NCBI RefSeq assembly: GCF_051307045.1
Contig: NZ_CP150452.1
Location: forward strand, 2,666,001 to 2,730,000
Direction of reading: 5' to 3'
DNA: 64,000 nucleotides
Source: Dryocola sp031988645
Lineage (GTDB): Bacteria; Pseudomonadota; Gammaproteobacteria; Enterobacterales; Enterobacteriaceae
Shown: positions 54,557 through 63,388 of the stretch, piece after piece
Layout of the letters: each line of letters starts with the position of its first letter
Numbering within the stretch: the first letter of the stretch is position 1
Translations under genes and position numbers: made by a program
The notes under the pieces: generated by a model
The model's input: only the letters and a program-made list of their open reading frames with translations
Databases searched by the model: none
Told to the model about the DNA's origin: nothing

Positions 54557-55390
54557 CTAGCCAAATTCACGGTGGCGCTGTTTACAAATGGCGAGCACTT
54601 CGTCCGGGTCCCGCTGCCACCAGTTGTTCTGTGAAAAGATTTCGACTTCATGCAGGCCTGCATAACCCAGCATCTCTATCGCCTGACGAAAACCCCTGAT
54701 ATCGATCACGCCATCGCCCATCATCCCGCGATCCAATAGCATATCTGTCGTCGGGGCCAGCCAGTCGCAAATATGAAAAGCCAGCAGCCGACGCAGCCCC
54801 GCCCTTTCAATCTGCTGCTGGAACTGTGGGTCCCACCAGGTGTGATATAAATCAACCGCGATTCCCAGCCCTTCATCCCCCAGTTCGTCACACAGATCGT
54901 TAGCCTGCGCCAGCGTGTTTACGCATGCGCGCTCGGCGGCATACATGGGATGCAAAGGTTCAATCGCCAGCGGCATTCCCAGCGGGCGCGCATAGTCCAG
55001 CAGTTCGCTTAAGCCATCGCGCACCTGCTGCCTGGCGCCGGGCAAATCTTTGGAGCCTGCAGGAAGCCCGCCCACCACCAGCACCAGACAAGGCGCGCCA
55101 AGTTCAAGCGCTTCATCCACCGCCCGGCGATTATCCAGCGCTTTCTCACGACGTTCCTCGGGCGTGCTGCCGGGGAACATACCGCCCCGACAGTAGCCGC
55201 TAAGGATCAGGTCGTGGTGGCGAATAAGCCGCGCGGACTCTTTTAATCCCAGCGCCTGTACCTGGTCGCGCCATGGAGCTATGCCGCGGATCTCATGCCG
55301 GGCGCAGCCTTCAACGATCTGATCAAGTTTCCATCGCTGCCGCACCGTTGCGGTATTGAGGGACAGTTTATGACTGTCGGGTTGATTCAT
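54557..55390 (-). CDS. TIM-barrel sugar epimerase/isomerase-like protein
   Basis: A 277-residue AP-endonuclease-2/xylose-isomerase-like barrel. Metal ligands are visible as Glu in LAIEPLHPMY, Asp in GIAVDLYHTWWD, His in LLAFHICDW and Glu in LHEVEIFSQ. The family includes keto-sugar epimerases, inosose dehydratase and C- or O-glycoside beta-eliminases. It is a single-gene unit beside DUF993, a pairing that suggests consecutive steps (epimerise or eliminate, then cleave). Substrate unknown. Confidence 0.83.
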   Translation of the reverse strand: MNQPDSHKLSLNTATVRQRWKLDQIVEGCARHEIRGIAPWRDQVQALGLKESARLIRHHDLILSGYCRGGMFPGSTPEERREKALDNRRAVDEALELGAPCLVLVVGGLPAGSKDLPGARQQVRDGLSELLDYARPLGMPLAIEPLHPMYAAERACVNTLAQANDLCDELGDEGLGIAVDLYHTWWDPQFQQQIERAGLRRLLAFHICDWLAPTTDMLLDRGMMGDGVIDIRGFRQAIEMLGYAGLHEVEIFSQNNWWQRDPDEVLAICKQRHREFG

Positions 55391-55507
55391 TTCCGTTACC
55401 TCATTGTTTTTGCAAAAAAAACGTCAATTCTAAACGTGTTTAAAATAATGATCGTTAACAAAGAATTATAGAAATTAAGGCGTTAGATAAACACGATTAA
55501 TATCACA

Positions 55508-55525
55508 TAACTAACTTGTTAGTTA
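55508..55525. promoter_or_regulatory. island operator site 10
   Basis: TAACTAAC and GTTAGTTA are perfect 8-base arms around TT (TAAC-N10-GTTA class). It lies 117 bases before the epimerase start and 107 before ybdK, and marks the right end of the site series. Confidence 0.75.
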
Positions 55526-55632
55526 CATTTGGCGGGATTTTTTTCGCAAAGCAATGACCTCTGCTAAACGCGCCTGGCTGACCTACACTTTTATCGACGG
55601 TTATCACACGGCAACTCAGTGCAGAGGACATT

Positions 55633-56758
55633 ATGGTATCTCTACCTTTTACCCGATCGCTGCGGTTTACGACAGGCACCGAACTGGAACTCCAGTTGAT
55701 AGACAGGATGGATGCCCGGCTGGTGGATAAAGCTGATAGCGTCCTGGCCGATATGGGAAACAGCCAACAGATAAAGCCTGAGCTAACCAAGTCGATGATC
55801 GAGCTGAACAGCTCGGTGCACGCTTCGGTGCTGGATCTGCATGAAGAACTTTCCTGTCTTGCGCGCAACGTGCGTGAGGTCGCAAGGCAACATGGCTGCG
55901 ACGTGGCGGGCGGCGGGCGCCATCTGGATGGCGACTGGCGGGAACAGGTGATAAGCGACCTGCAGCGCCATCAAAATCTCGCGGTACGCTACGGCTACAT
56001 CACCAAAATGGCCTGCGTATTTGGCCAGCATATCCACATTGGCGTGCAGGATGGCGATGAGGCCATTTATCTTTGCCACGCGCTCATCCCCTATCTGCCG
56101 CATCTGGTGGCGCTAAGCGCCTCCTCGCCGTGGCTTAACGGCGTGGATACCTCCTTTTCAAGCTCGCGCTTTACCGGGCAGAACGCCTTTCTCAACAGCG
56201 AGCTTATCGAAAACATTTATAACTGGAACGAATTCGTCGCGCTTTACCAGGAGCTGAGCGATATCGGCATCATTAAAAGCATCAAGGATATTTACTGGTA
56301 TGTCAGGCCGCAGCCGGCCCCTGGGCACGATTGAGATAAGAATATGCGATATGCCGTTGACGATATTTCACGCGGCTATGCTGACGGGCTACAGCAGGAT
56401 ACTGGTTCAGTATCTGTTAGCTAAGCGGGTAAACATCGTTAAAAAGCATCATGCCGTTGAAAAATACGATATTTTTAACGCGCGCCGGGACGGATTGCAG
56501 GCCAGTTACGTCAGCCCTGCGGATAATCAACGCCAGCCGCTGGCGGGCCATATTTTGCGCACCGTGGAAACGCTCTCCTCTTTTACGCGTAGCGACGAGG
56601 ACAGCTACGTTCTGCAATACATTGCGAAATACGTAAAGAAAGGCGTCAACGATTCGGACAGAATACGCAGCATGATTAAGCGAGCGGTGGATTTAAATAC
56701 CGTGATGGATCGCATGCGAAAAATGCTGTTATCAGCGCCCGGAAACTATAAAAGGTAG
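55633..56758 (+). CDS. ybdK: carboxylate-amine ligase YbdK (apparent frameshift)
   Basis: A glutamate-cysteine-ligase-like ATP-dependent enzyme of about 374 residues after restoration (E. coli YbdK 372). It begins FTRSLRFTTGTELELQLID with the metal-binding Glu residues, then ELNSSVHASVLDL and FGQHIHIGVQDGDEA. The break is at GGCCCC (56316-56321); dropping one C continues VRPQPALGTIEIRICDMPLT, as in the family. Physiological role unknown; only weak ligase activity is known for the family. It is divergent from the epimerase and may lie outside the island. Confidence 0.88.
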
Positions 56759-56773
56759 CTTTTCTGCTGCTGA

Positions 56774-56803
56774 TAAAAAGGCCGCTTAAGCGGCCTTTTT
56801 TAA
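56774..56803. terminator. bidirectional terminator
   Basis: AAAAAGGCCGCTTAAGCGGCCTTTTT is a self-complementary stem with T runs on both strands between convergent ybdK and the EF-G gene. Confidence 0.85.
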
Positions 56804-56810
56804 AGACTAA

Positions 56811-58910
56811 CTATTTGCTGCGGCTCGCAATAATGGCCTCCGCCACGTTATCTGGCGCTTGCGCATAATGATGGAACTCCATGTTATAGGTCGCGCGTCC
56901 CTGGGACATGGAGCGCAGCGTGGTCGAGTAGCCAAACATTTCTGAAAGCGGCACGTCGGCGCGAATAATATGGCTGCCGAACCTTTCATCCATGCCCTGC
57001 ACCATGCCGCGCCGTGAGGCGAGATCGCCCATCACGTTGCCGGCATACTCTTCCGGCGTTTCCACCTCGACGTGCATGATGGGTTCCAGAATGACCGGGC
57101 TTGCCCGGCGCGCGCCCTCTTTGAAGCCAAAGATGGCCGCCATTCTGAAGGCCATCTCCGAAGAGTCCACGTCATGATACGAGCCAAAGGTCAGGGTCAC
57201 CTTGACGTCCACCACCGGATAGCCCGCCAGTACGCCGTTGTTCAGCGCCTCGCGGATGCCTTTCTCAACGGAAGGTATAAATTCGCGCGGCACCACCCCG
57301 CCCTTGGTCGCGTCTTCAAAAGCAAAGCCTTTGCCGGCCCCAAGCGGTTCGAGGGTTAACACCACGTGGCCATACTGCCCTTTACCGCCCGACTGGCGGA
57401 CAAATTTCCCTTCGATATCCGTCACCGTTTTGCGCAGGGTTTCCCGGTAGGTCACCTGCGGACGTCCGATATTCGCCTCCACGCCAAACTCGCGCCGCAT
57501 CCTGTCGACGATGATCTCCAGATGCAGCTCGCCCATGCCGGAAATAATGGTCTGGCCGGACTCTTCGTCGGTGTGTAGCCGGAACGACGGATCTTCCGAA
57601 GCCAGCCGCTGCAGGGCGATGCCCATGCGTTCCTGGTCCGCTTTGGTTTTCGGCTCGATGGCCAGCGAGATCACCGGCTCCGGGAACTCCATGCGTTCCA
57701 GGGAGACCACGGCGTTCGGATCGCACAGCGTGTCGCCCGTCGTGACGTCCTTGAGCCCCACGCAGGCGGCGATATCGCCGGCGCGCAGCTCTTCCACCTC
57801 GTGCCGGTCGTTGGCATGCATCTGCACGATACGCCCGATTCGCTCCTTCTTACCTTTCACCGGGTTGTATACCGAGTCGCCTTTTTTCAGCACGCCGGAG
57901 TAGACGCGGATAAACGTCAGCTGGCCCACGTAGGGGTCGGTCATCAGCTTAAAGGCCAGCGCGGAGAAGGGTTCGCGGTCGTCCGGATGACGTTCAACCG
58001 TTTGCCCTTTCTCATCCACACCCTGAATGGAGGGGATATCGAGCGGAGACGGCATCAGCTCGACTATGGCGTCAAGCATACGCTGCACGCCCTTGTTCTT
58101 AAAGGCGCTGCCGCAGAGCATCGGCTGAATTTCACCGGCAACGGTGCGCGCACGCAGGCCCGCGACAATTTCCTCTTCGCCCAGCTCGCCCGTTTCCAGA
58201 TATTTATCCATCAGCGTTTCGTTAGCTTCGGCCGCCGCCGAAATCATCTTTTCACGCCACTTTTGCGCGGTGGAAAGCAGCTCATCCGGCACGGGCGCAT
58301 AGTTAAAGGTCATCCCCTGCGTGGCGTCGTCCCACAAAATAGCGCGCATCCTGATCAGGTCGACAACGCCGGTGAAACCATCCTCGGCGCCGATGGGGAT
58401 AACAATGGGCACCGGATTCGCTTTCAGCCGGTCAATCATCATCTGCACCACGCGGAAGAAGTCCGCGCCCTGGCGGTCCATCTTATTGACGAAGGCCAGC
58501 CGCGGCACATGGTATTTGTTGGCCTGACGCCACACGGTTTCGGACTGCGGCTGAACGCCGCCAACCGAGTCATAGACCATCACCGCGCCGTCGAGCACGC
58601 GCATGGAACGTTCCACTTCAATAGTGAAATCGACGTGGCCGGGCGTATCGATGATATTGATACGATGCGGCGCAAAGCCGTTGTCCATGCCGGGCCAGAA
58701 GCAGCTTACCGCCGCGGAGGTAATGGTGATCCCGCGCTCCTGCTCCTGCGCCATCCAGTCCGTCGTTGCTGCGCCATCGTGAACTTCGCCCAGTTTATGG
58801 CTCATGCCGGTATAAAACAGAATGCGCTCGGTCGTCGTCGTCTTGCCGGCATCGATGTGGGCGGAAATACCAATGTTGCGATAGCGTTCGAGAGGGATGG
58901 GTCGGGGCAT
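56811..58910 (-). CDS. elongation factor G paralogue
   Basis: A 699-residue translational GTPase with all EF-G domains. G1 AHIDAGKTT, G2 RGITIT, G3 DTPGH, G4 NKMD; domain IV tip with FGSYHDVDSSEMAF. It resembles E. coli FusA (704 residues) closely but with many changes throughout, and it is far from the str operon (no rpsL, rpsG or tuf here), so it is a second copy. Divergent from an ArsR-type gene. Such duplicates may specialise in ribosome recycling or stress translation; which applies is not visible. Confidence 0.9.
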   Translation of the reverse strand: MPRPIPLERYRNIGISAHIDAGKTTTTERILFYTGMSHKLGEVHDGAATTDWMAQEQERGITITSAAVSCFWPGMDNGFAPHRINIIDTPGHVDFTIEVERSMRVLDGAVMVYDSVGGVQPQSETVWRQANKYHVPRLAFVNKMDRQGADFFRVVQMMIDRLKANPVPIVIPIGAEDGFTGVVDLIRMRAILWDDATQGMTFNYAPVPDELLSTAQKWREKMISAAAEANETLMDKYLETGELGEEEIVAGLRARTVAGEIQPMLCGSAFKNKGVQRMLDAIVELMPSPLDIPSIQGVDEKGQTVERHPDDREPFSALAFKLMTDPYVGQLTFIRVYSGVLKKGDSVYNPVKGKKERIGRIVQMHANDRHEVEELRAGDIAACVGLKDVTTGDTLCDPNAVVSLERMEFPEPVISLAIEPKTKADQERMGIALQRLASEDPSFRLHTDEESGQTIISGMGELHLEIIVDRMRREFGVEANIGRPQVTYRETLRKTVTDIEGKFVRQSGGKGQYGHVVLTLEPLGAGKGFAFEDATKGGVVPREFIPSVEKGIREALNNGVLAGYPVVDVKVTLTFGSYHDVDSSEMAFRMAAIFGFKEGARRASPVILEPIMHVEVETPEEYAGNVMGDLASRRGMVQGMDERFGSHIIRADVPLSEMFGYSTTLRSMSQGRATYNMEFHHYAQAPDNVAEAIIASRSK

Positions 58911-59080
58911 GATGCGTCCTTAGTCTGTTTGACCGTAAGCGACAGAAGCTGCCGCTGTTGAATGTGTCGACATCATAGTACAACTGTACGAGTATATACG
59001 AACTATTTTATCTATAGGTAAATCTCACCGGCTTTGGGTATATTACCGGGCCGCAAAAGCCAAGCAGAGACAGGAAGAGT

Positions 59081-59386
59081 ATGATCGCCAATCACCCCGA
59101 ACGAGAACAAATCCGCCTGGAAAATGTGCTTTTTGCGCTGGGCAACCCTTTGCGGCTGGATATCGTCAGAACGCTGGCGGAACGGGGAGAACAGGCCTGC
59201 GGCACGCTGCGCAAGGACGTGGCGAAATCGACGATGACGCACCACTGGCGCGTGCTGCGCGACAGCGGCGTCATCTGGCAGCGCCCGCAGGGACGCGAAA
59301 ATCTGATTTCCCTGCGGCAGGAAGACCTGGATGCGCGTTTTCCAGGGCTGCTGGCAACGCTTTTACGGGTGATGCACGAAGAGTGA
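59081..59386 (+). CDS. ArsR-type winged-helix regulator
   Basis: A 101-residue winged helix-turn-helix protein: FALGNPLRLDIVRTLAERGE, then the recognition helix KSTMTHHWRVLRDSGV (about residues 49-64) and a wing with QGRENLISLR. The usual metal-binding ELCVCDL motif is missing, so a non-metal signal is likely. It is divergent from the EF-G paralogue; the intervening 170 bases contain AGTACAACTGTAC, a possible small palindrome. Control of the EF-G gene is inferred from this arrangement only. Confidence 0.8.
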   Translation: MIANHPEREQIRLENVLFALGNPLRLDIVRTLAERGEQACGTLRKDVAKSTMTHHWRVLRDSGVIWQRPQGRENLISLRQEDLDARFPGLLATLLRVMHEE

Positions 59387-59469
59387 AAACCGGCGGATGG
59401 CGCTTCGCTTATCCGCCCTGTCTGAGTTGAGAATATTGCAGGGCAAGCAAAGCGCCGCCCGCCGCTGAC

Positions 59470-60528
59470 CTATTTGCCTTCCGGCAGTTCGATATTGCTG
59501 CCCGCCAGCGTCTCCATCTGGTTGTACATTGCGCAGGCCGCATCGACGATATGCATCGCCAGCGCGGCTCCGCTGCCTTCGCCTAAACGCATCCCCATAT
59601 GCAGATACGGTTCCAGCTCCAGGTGCCTGAGCGCGAGCTGCGCGCCCTTCTCCGCCGACAAATGCGAGGGGATGAGGTAGTCGCGCACGCCGGGCGCAAT
59701 ACGACAGGCGGCAAGCGCGGAGGCGTAAGAGAGATAGCCGTCCAGCACCACCGGCAGCCCCGCCGCCGCCGCGCCGAGCATCACGCCGGTCATGCCGACC
59801 AGATCGAAGCCGCCGAGGCGGGCCAGCACGTCAACGCCATCGTCCGCGTCGGGCTGGTTGATCGCCAGCGCCCGGCGCACCACGGCGACTTTATGGGCTA
59901 TTTTGTCGGCCGGCAGATTTGCGCCCATGCCCACCGTATCCAGCGGATCGCTGTCGGTAAACACGCTGACCATCGCCGCCGCAGGCGTGGTGTTAGCCAT
60001 GCCAAGTTCGCCCACGCCAAACAGCCGCACGCCTTCAGCGGCTTTCATCAGCGTCAGTTTTGACGTGGCCAGCAGCAGATCTTCCGCCTGCCGGCGCGAC
60101 ATCGCCGGGCCTGTGGCGATATTGCCGCTGCCGCGCGCCACCTTCATGTTCAGCACGCCGGGCAGCGGCTCGCTGTCAACGCCGACGTCCACAACCGTCA
60201 CCTCGGCTCCGGCCAGCGCGCCCAGCACGCATACGCCGGTATTGCGGCGCGTCATATTCATGGTCTGAATGGCGGTTACCGCCTGCGGCGCAGCCGCCAC
60301 GCCTTCCGCATAGACCCCGTGGTCGGCGCACATCACCATAATGGCCTTACGGCGGGTATCCAGACCGTCTTTTAAGCCCGGCATGCCCGCCAGCTGCACG
60401 GCGAGCGTCTCCAGCCGGCCAAGGCTGCCCTGCGGTTTTAACAGGCCGTCGATATACCGCCGCGCGTTGAGCATCGCGTCGCGATCGAGAGGGGCGATTG
60501 CCGCCAGAAGCGTAGCCAGTGTTTGCAT
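59470..60528 (-). CDS. cobT: nicotinate-nucleotide--dimethylbenzimidazole phosphoribosyltransferase
   Basis: Makes alpha-ribazole 5'-phosphate for the lower ligand of cobalamin. The 352-residue sequence has KPQGSLGRLETLAVQLAG, MCADHGVYAEGV, VFGVGELGMANTTPAAA-like VRLFGVGELGMANTTPAAAM, and HMGMRLGEGSGAALAMHIVDA; the catalytic Glu region is near the C-terminus. Last gene of the cob unit, 30 bases after cobS. Confidence 0.95.
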   Translation of the reverse strand: MQTLATLLAAIAPLDRDAMLNARRYIDGLLKPQGSLGRLETLAVQLAGMPGLKDGLDTRRKAIMVMCADHGVYAEGVAAAPQAVTAIQTMNMTRRNTGVCVLGALAGAEVTVVDVGVDSEPLPGVLNMKVARGSGNIATGPAMSRRQAEDLLLATSKLTLMKAAEGVRLFGVGELGMANTTPAAAMVSVFTDSDPLDTVGMGANLPADKIAHKVAVVRRALAINQPDADDGVDVLARLGGFDLVGMTGVMLGAAAAGLPVVLDGYLSYASALAACRIAPGVRDYLIPSHLSAEKGAQLALRHLELEPYLHMGMRLGEGSGAALAMHIVDAACAMYNQMETLAGSNIELPEGK

Positions 60529-60558
60529 CTGTTTGTTCTCTGAAGGGTTAATTTGACG

Positions 60559-61302
60559 CTACAAAAGCGCCAGCAGGAAAATCACTTCGCCAAGCTCGAT
60601 GGCGGCGCCAAGCGTATCGCCGGTCTGCCCGCCGAGCGTACGGCGCAGCATCCAGGCCAGCCCGGCCGTGGCGGCAAGCGTAACGGCGAAGGCGAATATC
60701 CCCGTTGCCGGGACAAGCAGCAGGCTAAGCGCCGCGCCGCCCGCAAGCGTCAGCGCGGTTTGCTTACCGCTCACCTTACCGATAAACAGATTGCCTAAGC
60801 CCTTTTCCCTTGCGTATTTCTGGTTGTACATCAGCAGCACCGAGGCGCTGCGTCCGGCTACCGAGGCCGCAGCCAGCACCGCCAGCATAGGGTTGCCGCG
60901 CAGGGAGAGCTCGCTGACGACTAAAACCTTAGCGACAATCACGATAATCAGCGCCAGCCCGCCGTGCGTGCCCAGACGGCTGTCGCGCATGATTTCCAGC
61001 ATGCGATCCCGGCTGCGCGCCGAAAATACGCCGTCGCAGGTATCGGCCAGGCCGTCAAGATGAAAGCCGCCCGTCAGCAATGCCAGCGCCAGCACGTAGG
61101 CCAGCGCGGCCAGCGGCAGGCCGCACCACGGCTGCAACACGGTGAACGCCAGGCCCGCAAGGGCGCCTAACAGCAGGCCCACGAAGGGAAAGGTGATAAT
61201 ACCGCGCACGTACTGATCCACTTCCAGCCCCTGCGACCAGCGGCCAGGCACCGGCAAACGGCTCATAAACTGCAGCGTGGCAAAATATAAACGGAAGATC
61301 AT
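60559..61302 (-). CDS. cobS: adenosylcobinamide-GDP ribazoletransferase (cobalamin synthase)
   Basis: A 247-residue integral membrane enzyme joining adenosylcobinamide-GDP and alpha-ribazole. The CDP-alcohol-transferase-like acidic motif GGFHLDGLADTCDGVFSARSRDRMLEIMRDSRLG is near residues 78-110; six to seven membrane helices. It overlaps cobU by four bases. Confidence 0.95.
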   Translation of the reverse strand: MIFRLYFATLQFMSRLPVPGRWSQGLEVDQYVRGIITFPFVGLLLGALAGLAFTVLQPWCGLPLAALAYVLALALLTGGFHLDGLADTCDGVFSARSRDRMLEIMRDSRLGTHGGLALIIVIVAKVLVVSELSLRGNPMLAVLAAASVAGRSASVLLMYNQKYAREKGLGNLFIGKVSGKQTALTLAGGAALSLLLVPATGIFAFAVTLAATAGLAWMLRRTLGGQTGDTLGAAIELGEVIFLLALL

Positions 61303-61844
61303 TTAATCTTTACTCCAATCCCGGAGACCACCAGCCAGACTTCCCGCGCCTGCTGCGCCAGACGTTGATTCACCCGCCCGGCGATATCGCGAAAGTGCCG
61401 GGCCAGGCGATTTTCCGGCACAATGCCCATGCCCACTTCGTTGGTCACCAGATAGACCGGCGCCGGGCTTGCGGCGCAGGCGGCCAGCAGCAGGTCAATC
61501 TGCTGGTTAACCTGCCGCTCGACGGCTGAAAAGTCCCATTTATCCTCAGGCGTATCGCCCGCCGCGTCGAACATAACGTTGGTGATAAGCGTGGTGATGC
61601 ATTCCAGCACGATCGCCTGCTGCGGGTCGTTCTGCACGCCGATAACGCTGTTTAAATCGCGGTACTGCTCCAGCGTGCGCCAGTGCGCCGGACGGGAGTC
61701 GCGGTGATGCTGAATGCGGGCCGCCATTTCCTCATCGAAAATTTTCGAGGTGGCGATGTACAGCACGCGCTCGCTTGAGGCGGCCAGCCGCTCCGCATGG
61801 CGGCTTTTGCCGCTGCGCGCGCCGCCGGTAATCAAAATCATCAT
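61299..61844 (-). CDS. cobU: adenosylcobinamide kinase/adenosylcobinamide-phosphate guanylyltransferase
   Basis: A 181-residue bifunctional enzyme: P-loop ILITGGARSGKSRHAE at the start, the guanylylated-His segment in RIQHHRDSRPAHW near residue 44, and VTNEVGMGIVPENRLARHFRDIAGRVNQRLA. Matches Salmonella CobU (180). Start and stop overlap the neighbouring genes by four bases, so cbiP-cobU-cobS are coupled. Confidence 0.95.
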   Translation of the reverse strand: MMILITGGARSGKSRHAERLAASSERVLYIATSKIFDEEMAARIQHHRDSRPAHWRTLEQYRDLNSVIGVQNDPQQAIVLECITTLITNVMFDAAGDTPEDKWDFSAVERQVNQQIDLLLAACAASPAPVYLVTNEVGMGIVPENRLARHFRDIAGRVNQRLAQQAREVWLVVSGIGVKIK

Positions 61845-63373
61845 GGCTCCTGATGCTCACGCATAATCTGGTAAATACGTTCGATATCAATATGTTCACG
61901 CATCGCGGCGGCGAGAATATCAAACTGCCGCTGCTTATGCTGCTGATAATCAAAGTGCTCGCCCTTCCAGGCCGGCAAACCTTTTCGTTCACGCAGGGCG
62001 TTAAGCAGCGCGCGGGTAAATTCACCGTTATCGAAAACGCCGTGCAGGTAGGTGCCCAGCACGTTACCCGCGGCGTTTACCGCCCCGTCCTCGCAGGCGT
62101 AAGGCTGGCCGTTGCATTCGTGCAGGCGGGCAAAAGTTTCCACCCCCGCACCATGCTGCGTTTCGCCCATATGGATCTCGTAACCTGCAAGGCTAAGTCC
62201 CGCACAGGCGCCGAAGATACCGGGCAGCGCCGGCTGCGTTTTACCGACTACGCGGGTAGTGGTTTTCTCGTGGGCAAAACGGGTAATGACGTCCAGCAGG
62301 CCAATCCCCGGCATTTCCTGCAGCCCGGACTCCACCGAATCGAAGATATGCTTGCCGAGCATCTGGTAGCCGCCGCAAATGCCCGCCACCGCGCCGCCCT
62401 TTTGCTGGTGCGCCAGCAAAGCTTTTTCCAGGCCGTTCTCCCGCAGCCAGCGCAGGTCGCTTAAGGTATTTTTGCTGCCGGGAAGAATAACAAGATCGCA
62501 GTCCTGAAGCTCAGGCGGCCGGCTGACATAGCGCAGGCGTACGTCCGGCTGGGCCGCCAGGGCGTTAAAATCGGTGAAATTGGACATATACGGCAGCTGA
62601 ACCACCGCGATATGCAGATCTTTTACCGCCGTCTCGTCATACTTGCCGCGTTGCAAAACCACGCTGTCTTCATCTTCCAGATCGATATTCAGCCACGGCA
62701 TCACGCCCAGCACCGGCACGCCGGTCAGGGCTTCGATTTGTTCAATGCCCGAGTAAAGCAGCGCCTTATCGCCGCGAAACTTATTGATGATAACGCCTTT
62801 TACACGCCATTTTTCATGCTCCAGCAGCAGCGCGATGGTGCCGTAAATCGCGGCAAAAACGCCTCCGCGGTCGATATCCGCCACCAGAATCACCGGGCAT
62901 GCGGCCAGCTCAGCCATGCCCATATTGACGATATCCCGGTCGCGCAGGTTAATTTCCGCCGGGCTGCCCGCGCCTTCCAGCACCATCACCTCATGTTCGG
63001 CCGCAAGGCTGCGGTACACCTCCTGAATCTGGCCGCGCAGCTGGGGTTTGTAATTGTGATAGGCGACGGCATCCATGCTGGCGGCGACTTTGCCCATCAG
63101 CACCACCTGCGCTTTGCGGTCGCTGGTGGGTTTTAACAGTACGGGATTCATACGCACGTCCGGCGCGATGCCGGCGGCTTCGGCCTGAAAAATCTGCGCG
63201 CGCCCCATCTCTTTGCCGTCCGGCGTAATGCCGGAATTAAGCGCCATATTCTGCGATTTAAAAGGCGCGACCCGCAGTCCGTCCTGCATGAAAATGCGGC
63301 ACAGGCCTGCCGTCAGCACGCTTTTGCCGACGTCCGAAGCTGTGCCCTGAATCATCACGGCATTGCCCATCAT
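61841..63373 (-). CDS. cbiP: cobyric acid synthase (adenosylcobyrate amidotransferase)
   Basis: A 510-residue enzyme amidating four side chains of adenosylcobyrinic a,c-diamide with glutamine and ATP. N-terminal synthetase: IQGTASDVGKSVLTAGLCRI and KSQNMALNSG. C-terminal type 1 glutamine amidotransferase: nucleophile Cys in GGAVAGICGGYQMLG near residue 331 and His in YLHGVFDN. Full length for the family. Order cbiP-cobU-cobS-cobT as in Salmonella. Confidence 0.95.
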   Translation of the reverse strand: MMGNAVMIQGTASDVGKSVLTAGLCRIFMQDGLRVAPFKSQNMALNSGITPDGKEMGRAQIFQAEAAGIAPDVRMNPVLLKPTSDRKAQVVLMGKVAASMDAVAYHNYKPQLRGQIQEVYRSLAAEHEVMVLEGAGSPAEINLRDRDIVNMGMAELAACPVILVADIDRGGVFAAIYGTIALLLEHEKWRVKGVIINKFRGDKALLYSGIEQIEALTGVPVLGVMPWLNIDLEDEDSVVLQRGKYDETAVKDLHIAVVQLPYMSNFTDFNALAAQPDVRLRYVSRPPELQDCDLVILPGSKNTLSDLRWLRENGLEKALLAHQQKGGAVAGICGGYQMLGKHIFDSVESGLQEMPGIGLLDVITRFAHEKTTTRVVGKTQPALPGIFGACAGLSLAGYEIHMGETQHGAGVETFARLHECNGQPYACEDGAVNAAGNVLGTYLHGVFDNGEFTRALLNALRERKGLPAWKGEHFDYQQHKQRQFDILAAAMREHIDIERIYQIMREHQEP

Positions 63374-63388
63374 GCCTCCTGTTTAATC

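Noticed and set aside
5445..56321. Programmed ribosomal frameshifting at the GGCC breaks
   Set aside because: No slippery heptamer or following pseudoknot is evident, the genes are unrelated, and relatives are read in one frame. A systematic sequence error explains all cases.
57801..58961. 386-codon open frame on the + strand
   Set aside because: It is the exact antisense of the EF-G paralogue, has no family resemblance, and long antisense frames are expected in G+C-rich genes.
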